DNA of 15,062 bases, taken from contig CAYMID010000021.1 of the NCBI GenBank assembly GCA_964390625.1, positions 1 through 15,062 on the forward strand, in the 5' to 3' direction. The position numbers were made by a program, and so were the translations under genes. The DNA is from 2-12-FULL-41-16 sp964390625 (GTDB lineage Bacteria > Patescibacteriota > Patescibacteriia > Magasanikbacterales > UBA922). The notes beneath the pieces were generated by a model, which saw nothing but the letters and a program-made list of their open reading frames with translations, did not search any database and had not been told where the DNA came from. Of this stretch, positions 6,782 to 13,494 are shown one piece after another. Position 1 is the first letter of the stretch. Each line of letters opens with the position of its first letter.

Positions 6782-7564
6782 TTACAAAAGCACCCACAAA
6801 ATTAGGATGCCAATAAGCACGCGATACACCACAAATGGCATAAAGCTCCAGCGCTGGACAATTTTTAGCAAAAATTTAATTGCGACCACACCACTTAGCG
6901 CGGCAGCTAAAAATCCAATGAGTAGCGTACCAGCGCTATCCCCGACCCCGGCCTCAATGGTTTTGACCAAGGCATCGGCCCCAGCGAGGGCGGTAATTGG
7001 AACACTCATTAAAAAAGAAATCTCGGCTGCTTGCGCGCGCGTGAGTCCGCTGAATAAACCAGTGGTCATGGTAATACCAGACCGTGAAGTGCCTGGAATT
7101 AAAGCCACTGTTTGCGCCACACTCATGGCCACAATATTTTTGATTGGCGGTGTATTTTCAACTGGCTTCCGTTTGCGTGCATACCAATCGGCTGCTCCCA
7201 ACACCAAACCCCACAGGATTAAATTTGCCCCAACCACCAGTGCATTGCGGTCATTGGTTTCGAGTAGCAAACCAGCGATTGCTGCTGGAATTGCACTAAA
7301 CGCAATGGTCCAGGCCAAAGTTCGCTCGTTTTTTAATTCAATTTGGCGCGAACAGGCCGCTTTTAATAAACTCCACAAACGCACGCGAAAAAACCACACC
7401 ACGGCCACGAGTGTGCCAAGATGAAGAAATAGATCAAAACCAACTCCTTGGTCGGCCCAACCCAGCAATTTAGGGACAAAAATCAAGTGTCCGGACGAGG
7501 ACACAGGCAAAAATTCAGTCAGCCCCTGAATCAGGCCCAGGACAATGGCTTGCAAATAGGTCAT
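6782..7564 (-). CDS. uppP: Undecaprenyl-diphosphatase UppP (BacA)
   Basis: A 260-residue integral membrane enzyme that dephosphorylates undecaprenyl diphosphate to the monophosphate, recycling the lipid carrier for peptidoglycan and other envelope polymers. Overproduction of this family gives bacitracin resistance. The two family signatures are intact: QGLTEFLPVSSSGHL (13-27, with Glu17) and ALIPGTSRSGITMTTGLF (154-171, with Arg161). Around them are about eight hydrophobic helices, and the length is normal. The ATG at 7564 is where the family starts (MTYLQAIVLGLIQGLTE). It is the first gene of a unit with the nucleotidyltransferase, and it diverges from the receiver gene across a 125-nt shared promoter region. 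Confidence 0.96.
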   Translation of the reverse strand: MTYLQAIVLGLIQGLTEFLPVSSSGHLIFVPKLLGWADQGVGFDLFLHLGTLVAVVWFFRVRLWSLLKAACSRQIELKNERTLAWTIAFSAIPAAIAGLLLETNDRNALVVGANLILWGLVLGAADWYARKRKPVENTPPIKNIVAMSVAQTVALIPGTSRSGITMTTGLFSGLTRAQAAEISFLMSVPITALAGADALVKTIEAGVGDSAGTLLIGFLAAALSGVVAIKFLLKIVQRWSFMPFVVYRVLIGILILWVLL

Positions 7565-7575
7565 AGCTAAGGCTC

Positions 7576-7603
7576 AGTTTAGCAGATTTTAGGGAAAAAT
7601 CAA
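7576..7603 (-). promoter_or_regulatory. Probable uppP promoter
   Basis: On the minus strand a -35 TTGATT (7598-7603), a 16-nt spacer and a -10 TAAACT (7576-7581) stop 11 nt before the uppP ATG, implying a leader of at most about 5 nt. Two short inverted repeats overlap it: GATTTT/AAAATC (7585-7590 and 7596-7601) and GCTAA/TTAGC (7566-7570 and 7579-7583). They could be operator halves but are short enough to be chance. Confidence 0.5.
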
Positions 7604-7616
7604 CCTATCTACGACC

Positions 7617-7645
7617 TTGACAAAATCGCTTAAATTAGCTATATA
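7617..7645 (+). promoter_or_regulatory. Strong sigma-70-type promoter of the receiver-like gene
   Basis: A perfect -35 TTGACA (7617-7622), a 17-nt spacer and a -10 TATATA (7640-7645) on the plus strand. Transcription should start near 7652, giving a leader of nearly 40 nt that contains a Shine-Dalgarno sequence. Its -35 box is only 13 bp from the oppositely directed uppP -35 box. Confidence 0.85.
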
Positions 7646-7675
7646 GTGAGTGTCCGGCCAAGCTACCAGAACACC

Positions 7676-7684
7676 AAGGGGGGT
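7676..7684 (+). promoter_or_regulatory. Strong Shine-Dalgarno sequence
   Basis: AAGGGGGGT, with its G run ending 6 nt before the ATG at 7690. It is the only purine-rich ribosome binding site of this strength in the window and decides the start at 7690 over the in-frame ATG at 7702. It contrasts with the SD-less minus-strand genes. Confidence 0.85.
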
Positions 7685-7689
7685 CAACC

Positions 7690-8052
7690 ATGACACACAG
7701 AATGAGCGGTCTGAGGATTCTGATCATCGAACCAGACCAGAGTTTTCGCGAACAAATCCAAGAGTCGATGCGGGCTCAAGGCCACGCGGTCACGGCGAGC
7801 CAATCGATTCGCGAGGCACCTCAACTCGAGGAAACCTCGGTCGACGTGATCATCGGCGAAATTTCCGTCATCAGTTATGCGCGCATACAGCGCCTAAAGG
7901 GATGCAGGGTGGGAAAAGTTATCGTGGTCACGACAAATCGCTATGGCGCAATCGCTCGAAACTACGACGGTACCGCCTTTGCTATTATCCCAAAACCCAG
8001 CACACCCAGGGAGATCAAGGCTCTCATCCAAAAACGACAAGCGCAACTGTAA
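7690..8052 (+). CDS. Single-domain receiver-like protein with Glu at the phosphoacceptor site
   Basis: A 120-residue stand-alone protein that reads as a CheY-type receiver fold, a cytoplasmic signalling domain. Strand 1 is LRILIIEPD (8-16), helix 1 SFREQIQESMRAQG, strand 3 VDVIIGEIS (51-59), strand 4 KVIVVTT (76-82) and strand 5 with AFAIIPKP (96-103). Aligned by eye to CheY, the phosphorylatable Asp is Glu57, the metal-binding acidic pair has become Glu14-Pro15, and Thr81 and Lys102 are kept. Such a receiver cannot be phosphorylated in the usual way; Glu often mimics the active state. There is no output domain and no kinase nearby. It is the only plus-strand gene, with its own promoter, ribosome site and terminator. 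Third codon positions are richer in G/C (ATC, GAC, GTC) than in the neighbours, suggesting high expression or a different origin. Confidence 0.8.
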   Translation: MTHRMSGLRILIIEPDQSFREQIQESMRAQGHAVTASQSIREAPQLEETSVDVIIGEISVISYARIQRLKGCRVGKVIVVTTNRYGAIARNYDGTAFAIIPKPSTPREIKALIQKRQAQL

Positions 8053-8095
8053 CGAGGCTGGCCGAACACCACCCTCTCAAATTCAAAATCAAAAT

Positions 8096-9106
8096 TTATT
8101 TTACTTGCATAATCTCACGAGCCTCATGCCAATACGCGGGCTCGTTTTGTTTTTCTTTCATAAAATACCACCACTCTGCGCCCCACCAATACACACGTGG
8201 TGACCCAATATGTTCGGCCACCCACGCGTGACGCTCTAACCGCTCGGTCGGAAATAATTTAGTCTGTGCTTCGGCCGACACAGTCAGGGGCGTGGCGCGC
8301 GTAAACCAAGGTTCGCCCTGCAATTCAGCAATGTAAATTTCGGCGGCGGCTGTTCCCCGCAACCACGCGGCTAAGGCAAAAAACTTTGGTGGCACCCAAT
8401 CATAGTACATTGGCCAACCATTGGGAAAATTTACCACGCGGTATAACGTAGTTCCAAACCAATCACCTGCGGCCAAGGCTTCGCGCCATGTCCCCAATTC
8501 GCCGCTATCAGTCATTAACACCGGGTGAATCTGATCAATACTGCGCACCGCCGCCACTTCGTCTGACACAACATCACGATCAAACAAATCACATTCACCA
8601 AATTCAAACGGGATAAACGGTTCATTCTCAACTTGCCACATTTCCAAAGCAGGGTGACTATGATAATGTTCAACCACCCCTTTGGCATAATTTAGTAAAG
8701 CAGTTTTACGTTCGGCAACAGTAATAGTGCGCGCCCAAATTGGCCAACGACATTCAGGCCAGCGTGGTGTTTTTTGACCAATGGCCAAGGTTACCAAAAC
8801 TCCGCGTTTACCAGCCTCATCTAACAGCCAATCAGTCTCGGCCCAATTAAATTGGCCTTGCGCCGGCTCAACCGTTGGCCATGCTGCCGAAAGACGAACA
8901 TATTTTGGTTGCAATTCGGTTAAAATATCCAAGTATGTTTTTTTCCAATCCAAACCCAATTCCTGCGTCCGCTCAACACTAAACGTAAGGCCATACGTCA
9001 CGGGAGTATGACGCAAACTGAATATCCAGCCAATTGCCAAAAATCCAAAAAATAATACTAACAATGTGGTAATTATTCCTTTAACAGTGCGGCGTAATGA
9101 GATCAT
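8096..9106 (-). CDS. Membrane-anchored clan-A glycoside hydrolase-like protein
   Basis: A 336-residue protein with an N-terminal signal anchor (about residues 10-30, after the basic stretch SLRRTVKG) and an extracytoplasmic TIM-barrel domain resembling GH5/GH39/GH42-type enzymes. Typical elements are KYVRLSAAWPTVEP (68-81), FNWAETDWLLDEAGKRGV (86-103) and WQVENEPF (157-164). In that last motif Glu162, after Asn161, would be the acid/base. Glu261 in YIAELQGEPW is the likely nucleophile, and there is a late aromatic strand VYWWGAEWW. Substrate is unknown. I use the ATG at 9106 because it directly follows the upstream TAG with one base between and gives a clean signal anchor; a longer frame to 9133 would overlap the EamA gene by 26 nt. 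The 3' end carries the terminator of the convergent receiver gene. Confidence 0.8.
   Translation of the reverse strand: MISLRRTVKGIITTLLVLFFGFLAIGWIFSLRHTPVTYGLTFSVERTQELGLDWKKTYLDILTELQPKYVRLSAAWPTVEPAQGQFNWAETDWLLDEAGKRGVLVTLAIGQKTPRWPECRWPIWARTITVAERKTALLNYAKGVVEHYHSHPALEMWQVENEPFIPFEFGECDLFDRDVVSDEVAAVRSIDQIHPVLMTDSGELGTWREALAAGDWFGTTLYRVVNFPNGWPMYYDWVPPKFFALAAWLRGTAAAEIYIAELQGEPWFTRATPLTVSAEAQTKLFPTERLERHAWVAEHIGSPRVYWWGAEWWYFMKEKQNEPAYWHEAREIMQVK
8117..8158 (+). terminator. Rho-independent terminator of the receiver-like gene, inside the convergent hydrolase gene
   Basis: A 7-bp stem ACGAGCC (8117-8123) / GGCTCGT (8139-8145) with a 15-nt loop is followed by a T-rich tail TTTGTTTTTCTTT on the plus strand. 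It starts 64 nt after the receiver stop and lies within the last codons of the minus-strand hydrolase gene, so the two 3' ends overlap. The loop is long for a terminator, so this is probable rather than certain. Confidence 0.6.
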
Positions 9107-9107
9107 A

Positions 9108-9998
9108 CTAGGCCACCAAAAATACCCCCACAATCACCAAAGCAAGCGCAGTACTCTCGAGCCATAATTCGCGCCGGGACACAAATTCGCGAAACCAAGC
9201 TGGTCGCCACGCATTAAGTCCCAAAATACCAACAAACATTAAGGCATACTGTAATCCCGCCAAGGCATTAACAATAGACACACTGCCCAAAGCAATCGCA
9301 TATTGAATCGCACTATTGGCCACCACACTCAGTACCTTGGTAATCGCCACCACTGTGAGCGGGTGGTGTTTACTGGTTGATTTTTTGGAAATTGCAAACG
9401 AACGCCACACTGCTGGCGCTCCCAACAACAGGATACCAAATACACCAATGGTAAACCGAGTCATCACAAATGCGGGCAAAAAATCAGCTGCATTGTAGAC
9501 TGCTTTGGCCGTTAGGTGTGACACTGCGAACAAAATCCCAGACACAATTCCCCACACATAACCACGATGCCACCCGCGGTGCTGGCTGGTTTCTTCACGT
9601 GCTAATAAAAATGAGGCTGCAGCCAAAACAGCGCAGCCAATTATTTGCCGTGATGTCAGTGCTTCCTGCAACCAAATATCGGCCCCAGCCAATGTCCCTA
9701 GCGTAATCACTGCGCCAACAAACGGATCCAAATGACTCGCTTCGCTTTGTCGCAGGGCAATAAACATTGTCCATAACGCTGCCCCAAACGCAAACCCCGA
9801 AACGACTGACAAAGCCACCAACAGTGGATCTGTCAGGAGTGGTACAAACCACCAGGCTAACCCGACTGCTAATAAAAAAATCGTCGAATAAAACGTATAC
9901 ACCACTGGTTGTTTAAGCTCGGCCGACAAAATTCGCTTATCCAAAATAAACACCACTGCTAGCAGCGCATACCCAACTAAGGCAGCGGTAAACCACAT
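9108..9998 (-). CDS. EamA/DMT-superfamily membrane transporter
   Basis: A 296-residue membrane protein with about ten hydrophobic helices in two five-helix halves separated around residue 140 (REETSQHRGWHRGYVWG), the layout of EamA drug/metabolite transporters. The N-terminal motif GYALLAVVFILDKRILS, with Lys in the second half of helix 1, and the helix-end pattern ASHLDPFVGAVITLGTLAGADIWLQEALTSRQIIG (helices 3-4) fit the family. So does NALAGLQYALMFVGIL near the C-terminus. The transported molecule cannot be told. The ATG at 9998 follows the glycosyltransferase stop by one base, and the gene ends one base before the glycoside hydrolase ATG, so these three genes look translationally coupled. 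A role moving a metabolite or lipid-linked sugar for the neighbouring enzymes is inference. Confidence 0.82.
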   Translation of the reverse strand: MWFTAALVGYALLAVVFILDKRILSAELKQPVVYTFYSTIFLLAVGLAWWFVPLLTDPLLVALSVVSGFAFGAALWTMFIALRQSEASHLDPFVGAVITLGTLAGADIWLQEALTSRQIIGCAVLAAASFLLAREETSQHRGWHRGYVWGIVSGILFAVSHLTAKAVYNAADFLPAFVMTRFTIGVFGILLLGAPAVWRSFAISKKSTSKHHPLTVVAITKVLSVVANSAIQYAIALGSVSIVNALAGLQYALMFVGILGLNAWRPAWFREFVSRRELWLESTALALVIVGVFLVA

Positions 9999-9999
9999 A

Positions 10000-11196
10000 T
10001 TATGTAAGTAAATTCAAAACATTATTGGCCCCATCACTGGGCAAACGACGAGCATTTTGTGCCGCCTGCACCAATCGGCCATTATGCAATAAAGCGCGCA
10101 ACCAAGTGATTGTTTCTCTTGGGTCACCCTGATCAATACCTACGCCGTAATGCTGTAACCACGCCCGATTACAATGTTCTTGCGAGCCTAGCGGTTCTGC
10201 CATAATAATAGGCATTCCTAAGCCCGTATAAAACGAAAGCTCACTCGGTTTGGTCCACAATATATCGGTATTTTTGAGAATGGTATTAAACTTAGCAAAG
10301 TATTCCGTTTTGTTATCGGCAAAAATAATGCGGACTGAATCGTTGGGAACCTGCCAACGTTCCATCGCCTGAACAAAATAATCAGCCACCTCGCGGCGAG
10401 TGCCGGCAACTAAATTAAGGTGCATGGTGCCACGTGCTAACTCTGATCGCAAACTGCGCATAATCATGGCTCCGATCTCGCGCTGTGCACCCGCCCCACC
10501 AACACAAAAAGTAAGGGTAATAGGTTGACCGGTATGCAAACGCTGTAGCCGCGCCACCCAATCCTGATTAATTGTGCTGGTTAATTCGGCAGGCAAAGGA
10601 AAACCAGTGACCGTAATTTTATGCGGTAAAACACCATATTGCAGCAAATGCTCACGTACACCCTTGGTTGGTGCCAAAAAATGAATTTTGCTTTTGGCTG
10701 GATTTAATGGTGCCCACGCGCGACTAACCTCGGCATCACAGCACAATAAAAAAATTTCACCACCATACCCATGCATTTCGGCCATATAAGCCGGAATAAA
10801 AAACGAAGTTAGCAAAGGGCGTGGAGTTCGACTCAATTGCTGAATTAGTGCGCGACCCCAACCTTTTTTGATACTGCGATACACTGAACGCAACTGCCAC
10901 GACGGTTCACTACGGTCACGACGTGGTGACAACGGTTCGATCCGTTGAAAATAATCCATGGCTGCAAACATTGCCGGTCCTACCAGCGGTAACTGATGCC
11001 AACGCGAAATCACTTCGTAGCCAGCCTGCATTGTGTGCCACCGTTTATAATCATGATCTGGAATACCAGTGTAAGTATTCGCATTTAACACCGTGGTGTG
11101 CAACAAATTAGCCACTGGAGCCAGGGCGCGTTCATGACCATAACCCATATCGACCGCAACCAAATGCGGGACCAGGCGACGATTAGTGACAGGCAT
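10000..11196 (-). CDS. GT-B fold glycosyltransferase, MurG/MGDG-synthase-like
   Basis: A 398-residue probable glycosyltransferase. The N-terminal Rossmann half opens with PHLVAVDMGYGHERALAP, where the GYGHERA loop resembles the acceptor-side glycine-rich loop of monogalactosyldiacylglycerol synthases and MurG. A linker strand TVTGFPLPAEL (about 195-205) leads into the C-terminal half, which contains CVGGAGAQREIGAMI and then WTKPSELSFYTGLGMPIIMAEPLGSQEHCNRAWL (about 314-347). That stretch is the donor-binding pattern of this family, with Glu, Pro and Gln-x-x-N in the expected places. Acceptor and sugar are unknown; a lipid acceptor is plausible from the resemblance. I choose the ATG at 11196 because the extra residues from 11217 (MVYYGYD) look non-coding and overlap the promoter. 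It precedes the EamA transporter by one base. Confidence 0.75.
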   Translation of the reverse strand: MPVTNRRLVPHLVAVDMGYGHERALAPVANLLHTTVLNANTYTGIPDHDYKRWHTMQAGYEVISRWHQLPLVGPAMFAAMDYFQRIEPLSPRRDRSEPSWQLRSVYRSIKKGWGRALIQQLSRTPRPLLTSFFIPAYMAEMHGYGGEIFLLCCDAEVSRAWAPLNPAKSKIHFLAPTKGVREHLLQYGVLPHKITVTGFPLPAELTSTINQDWVARLQRLHTGQPITLTFCVGGAGAQREIGAMIMRSLRSELARGTMHLNLVAGTRREVADYFVQAMERWQVPNDSVRIIFADNKTEYFAKFNTILKNTDILWTKPSELSFYTGLGMPIIMAEPLGSQEHCNRAWLQHYGVGIDQGDPRETITWLRALLHNGRLVQAAQNARRLPSDGANNVLNLLT

Positions 11197-11207
11197 ATCG
11201 TACCCAT

Positions 11208-11216
11208 AGTATACCA
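11208..11216 (-). promoter_or_regulatory. Possible extended -10 promoter of the glycosyltransferase gene
   Basis: On the minus strand TGGTATACT gives an extended -10 (TG-N-TATACT, hexamer at 11208-11213) within the 42-nt gap after the glutathione S-transferase gene. There is no convincing -35. The hexamer ends 11 nt before the ATG at 11196, so the mRNA would be leaderless or nearly so. Confidence 0.45.
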
Positions 11217-11238
11217 CTTAGGGCCGACAAAATATAGT

Positions 11239-11841
11239 CTAAATAGTTGCAGCAAACACAGCTTGGAAAGCTGGGCGACTATTAATTGCGGCTAGCCAGC
11301 GTTGTACATTACCAAATTCAGCGATATCAATCTTAACCATCACCGCTCCACTGATCACCGAGGCGACATTTAAATCCGCAATCGTAAATTCAGACCCCAC
11401 TAACCATTCCCTACCAGACAAAGCTTTGTCCAAAATTTCCACATAGTGTCTAGTGGTGGCCACACACTCGGCCGCACGCTCCTCGGTCAGAGGGCGACCA
11501 TAATTCCGTAAAATCAAGGGCTCAATCACGTGGGCCACATTGGCCACACTCCAATAACTCCACTGAGCCACCAAACCTGTTTCTTGCGGTGTTCGACCAC
11601 GCAATTCTGGTCTAAATTTATTGACCAGATACTCATTAATTGCCAGTGATTCCCACAAAATAAACTCGCCCTCCACCATTACCGGGACTTTGCCGTTTGG
11701 ATTCAAAGCCAAAAATTCCGGTGATTTGTGTTGTTGGTTACGCATATCGACCGTCACCACCTCGTACGGCTGTCCCAATTCTTCCAAAAGCCACATGCAA
11801 CGACCAGCGCTCGACATTTTACTACCGTAAATTTTAATCAT
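11239..11841 (-). CDS. Glutathione S-transferase family protein
   Basis: A 200-residue cytosolic protein with the two-domain GST layout. The thioredoxin-like half (1-79) has IYGSKMSSAGRCMWLLEELG, with Ser10/Ser11 where zeta/theta-like GSTs keep the catalytic Ser. It also has NPNGKVPVM with the cis-proline (Pro53) and the glutathione-contacting pair Glu64-Ser65 in WESLAINEYL. The helical half (about 88-200) contains the N-capping motif SEFTIADLNVASV (150-162). Its length is typical. GSTs conjugate or reduce substrates with glutathione, but some family members have other roles such as chaperoning or dehalogenation. It starts 5 nt after the ABC permease stop without a Shine-Dalgarno sequence. 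A glutathione enzyme is unexpected if this is a reduced genome that makes no glutathione. Confidence 0.93.
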   Translation of the reverse strand: MIKIYGSKMSSAGRCMWLLEELGQPYEVVTVDMRNQQHKSPEFLALNPNGKVPVMVEGEFILWESLAINEYLVNKFRPELRGRTPQETGLVAQWSYWSVANVAHVIEPLILRNYGRPLTEERAAECVATTRHYVEILDKALSGREWLVGSEFTIADLNVASVISGAVMVKIDIAEFGNVQRWLAAINSRPAFQAVFAATI

Positions 11842-11846
11842 AAATC

Positions 11847-12599
11847 TTAATTAGTATATAAGCATTTTTTAGTGGTTACATGTGCTGCAATCAAAAGTAG
11901 CAGTAATGTGCCGACAGCAACTACCGCGGAAATGGCTGGATTAACATCCGAATACCCAGTCGTAGACCAACGCAACAAATTAATAGTGTGGTGAATTGGG
12001 TTAAACAGGGCGACTTTAGCCCACATACCCGGCAACTGTGAAATTGGGTAAAACACACCGGCCAAAAAAATCATTGGCTGCATCACAAACGTGGTCATAA
12101 ATGTGAGGGCCTCGAAATTTTTCGCTGGCATACCAAATGACACCCCAAGTAAACCAAATTGCAGACCAGTGAGCACCACAAATAGCAAGGCTAGGAGTGG
12201 ATGCTGAATATTCATACCCGGAACAAACCAGGCTGTTAATAGCACTGTGACAATCAAGGTCACAACTGCGCGTGTGGCAGCTGCAAACGCAAACGCCACG
12301 CTCACAAGCCAAGGACGCAACGGCACCAGTTGCAAATCCACAATCGTCCCAACATTTTTGGCAATGATTAAGGCAAACGCTGGATTCGCAAAACTACTGT
12401 TAATAAGCGCCATGGACACAAGTCCAACATACACAAACGTCAGATATTGCATGCCACCAATCATTTGTCCGCCCGTGATAATCCCAAACACAGACAAATA
12501 CAAGGCCACCGACACGATTGGACTAAAAATCGTATCAAGCCACAACTTACGAAAGCGCGCGACCTCGCGACCATATAGCGCCAAAAAACTCGTCAACAT
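11847..12599 (-). CDS. ABC-2 type transporter permease
   Basis: A 250-residue integral membrane subunit of an ABC exporter. It starts with an amphipathic helix (ALYGREVARFRKLWLDTIFSP) and then has six hydrophobic segments. Between them is the ABC-2 family pattern around NVGTIVDLQLVPLRPWLVSVAFAFAAATRA and the late signature FVMQPMIFLAGVFYPISQLPGMWAKVALFNPIHHTINLLRW (about 166-211). This arrangement is that of drug and polysaccharide exporters such as the DrrB and NodJ/KpsM groups; the cargo cannot be assigned. The start is one base after the ATPase stop (TAATATG), so the two subunits are coupled at about equal dose. Confidence 0.92.
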   Translation of the reverse strand: MLTSFLALYGREVARFRKLWLDTIFSPIVSVALYLSVFGIITGGQMIGGMQYLTFVYVGLVSMALINSSFANPAFALIIAKNVGTIVDLQLVPLRPWLVSVAFAFAAATRAVVTLIVTVLLTAWFVPGMNIQHPLLALLFVVLTGLQFGLLGVSFGMPAKNFEALTFMTTFVMQPMIFLAGVFYPISQLPGMWAKVALFNPIHHTINLLRWSTTGYSDVNPAISAVVAVGTLLLLLIAAHVTTKKCLYTN

Positions 12600-12600
12600 A

Positions 12601-13494
12601 TTATTTGGTCAGAGTTAAGAAAATCGTTTCCAGCGACGCGGCTTCACTGCGCACTGATTTTAAATTGCCTTTGTAATGCGTAGTAAGCGCGGCTATATCT
12701 GCACCTAAATCTTTGAGCGGATATTCAAATTCTGTACCCACTGCACGCACGTCAGCCAGGTGTGAAACTTTACTATCAAATAATTCAAAGTGAATCGTGT
12801 TTTTGGAAAACTCAGCTTGCAAATCACGCAATCGACCATCACGAATCACTCGTCCACGATCAACCAGAGTAATGTATTCACACAGCTGTTCGGCCTCTTC
12901 CAAATAATGCGTGGTAAATAAAATCGTGGTTCCATTAGTATTTAAGCGACGCACTAGTTCCCAAATTTTTTGTCGCAAGGCCACATCCACACCTGCTGTA
13001 GGTTCGTCCAAAATTAATAATTTAGGACGATGTAGGATTGCTTTAGCAATCATGAGCCGCCGTTTCATGCCACCAGACAGGGTACGTGCCCGCACATCGG
13101 CTTTATCCAATAAATCAAGGTCAAGTAAGGCCTCTTCAATACGCGCCCTACGTTCACTAACCGGCACCCCATACATCCCCGAAAAATAATAGAGAACTTC
13201 CCGTACGGTAAACGCCATCTCGACCACCAATTCTTGTGGAACCACTCCGAGTAACTGTTTGGCTGCTTGAGTATCACTTTTAACATCATGACCAAACACA
13301 GTGACTGAACCGGCGGTTGGCGCCAGCACCCCACTAATCATACTAATGAGCGTGGATTTTCCAGCCCCATTTGGCCCAAGTAAACCATGCACACTCCCCT
13401 CCTTAATACTAAACGATACCGAATCTACCGCAGTCATTATTCCTTTAGGTGTCTCAAATCGTCGGACCACTTTTTGTATGTCTAATGGCAGCAT
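12601..13494 (-). CDS. ABC transporter ATP-binding protein
   Basis: A 297-residue ATPase that powers the permease encoded directly after it. Walker A is LLGPNGAGKST (38-48), the Q-loop is VVPQE (84-88), the signature is TLSGGMKRRL (138-147), Walker B is LLILDEPTAGVD (159-170), and the switch His is His196 in FTTHYLEEAE. The C-terminal 70 residues form the extra small domain typical of DrrA/CcmA-like exporter ATPases. The ATG at 13494 lies 41 nt inside the end of the DedA-PAP2 gene in another frame. The first beta strand (DIQKVVRRFETPKG) requires this start; the next Met (residue 20) would remove it. No Shine-Dalgarno sequence. Confidence 0.95.
   Translation of the reverse strand: MLPLDIQKVVRRFETPKGIMTAVDSVSFSIKEGSVHGLLGPNGAGKSTLISMISGVLAPTAGSVTVFGHDVKSDTQAAKQLLGVVPQELVVEMAFTVREVLYYFSGMYGVPVSERRARIEEALLDLDLLDKADVRARTLSGGMKRRLMIAKAILHRPKLLILDEPTAGVDVALRQKIWELVRRLNTNGTTILFTTHYLEEAEQLCEYITLVDRGRVIRDGRLRDLQAEFSKNTIHFELFDSKVSHLADVRAVGTEFEYPLKDLGADIAALTTHYKGNLKSVRSEAASLETIFLTLTK

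Noticed and set aside
6768..7424. Long 218-residue plus-strand ORF opposite uppP
   Set aside because: It is rich in Ala, Ser, Thr, Pro and Lys with no recognisable motif, has no promoter or ribosome site, and is fully antisense to a clear uppP. It is a shadow frame.
7650..8231. 193-residue plus-strand ORF in another frame over the receiver gene
   Set aside because: It starts upstream of the Shine-Dalgarno sequence, is full of Arg, His and Thr without domain character, and runs into the convergent gene. The 7690 frame has the receiver pattern and the correctly spaced ribosome site.
9107..9133. Longer hydrolase start at 9133
   Set aside because: It overlaps the EamA gene by 26 nt and adds a Trp-rich stretch before the signal anchor. 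The ATG at 9106 fits the repeated one-base stop-start junction.
1754..9900. Frequent TTGGCC/GGCCAA hexamers across the window
   Set aside because: They fall mostly in coding sequence where Ala GCC codons meet Asn, Lys or Gln codons, with no regular spacing or orientation. A genome-wide word count would be needed to call them a motif.
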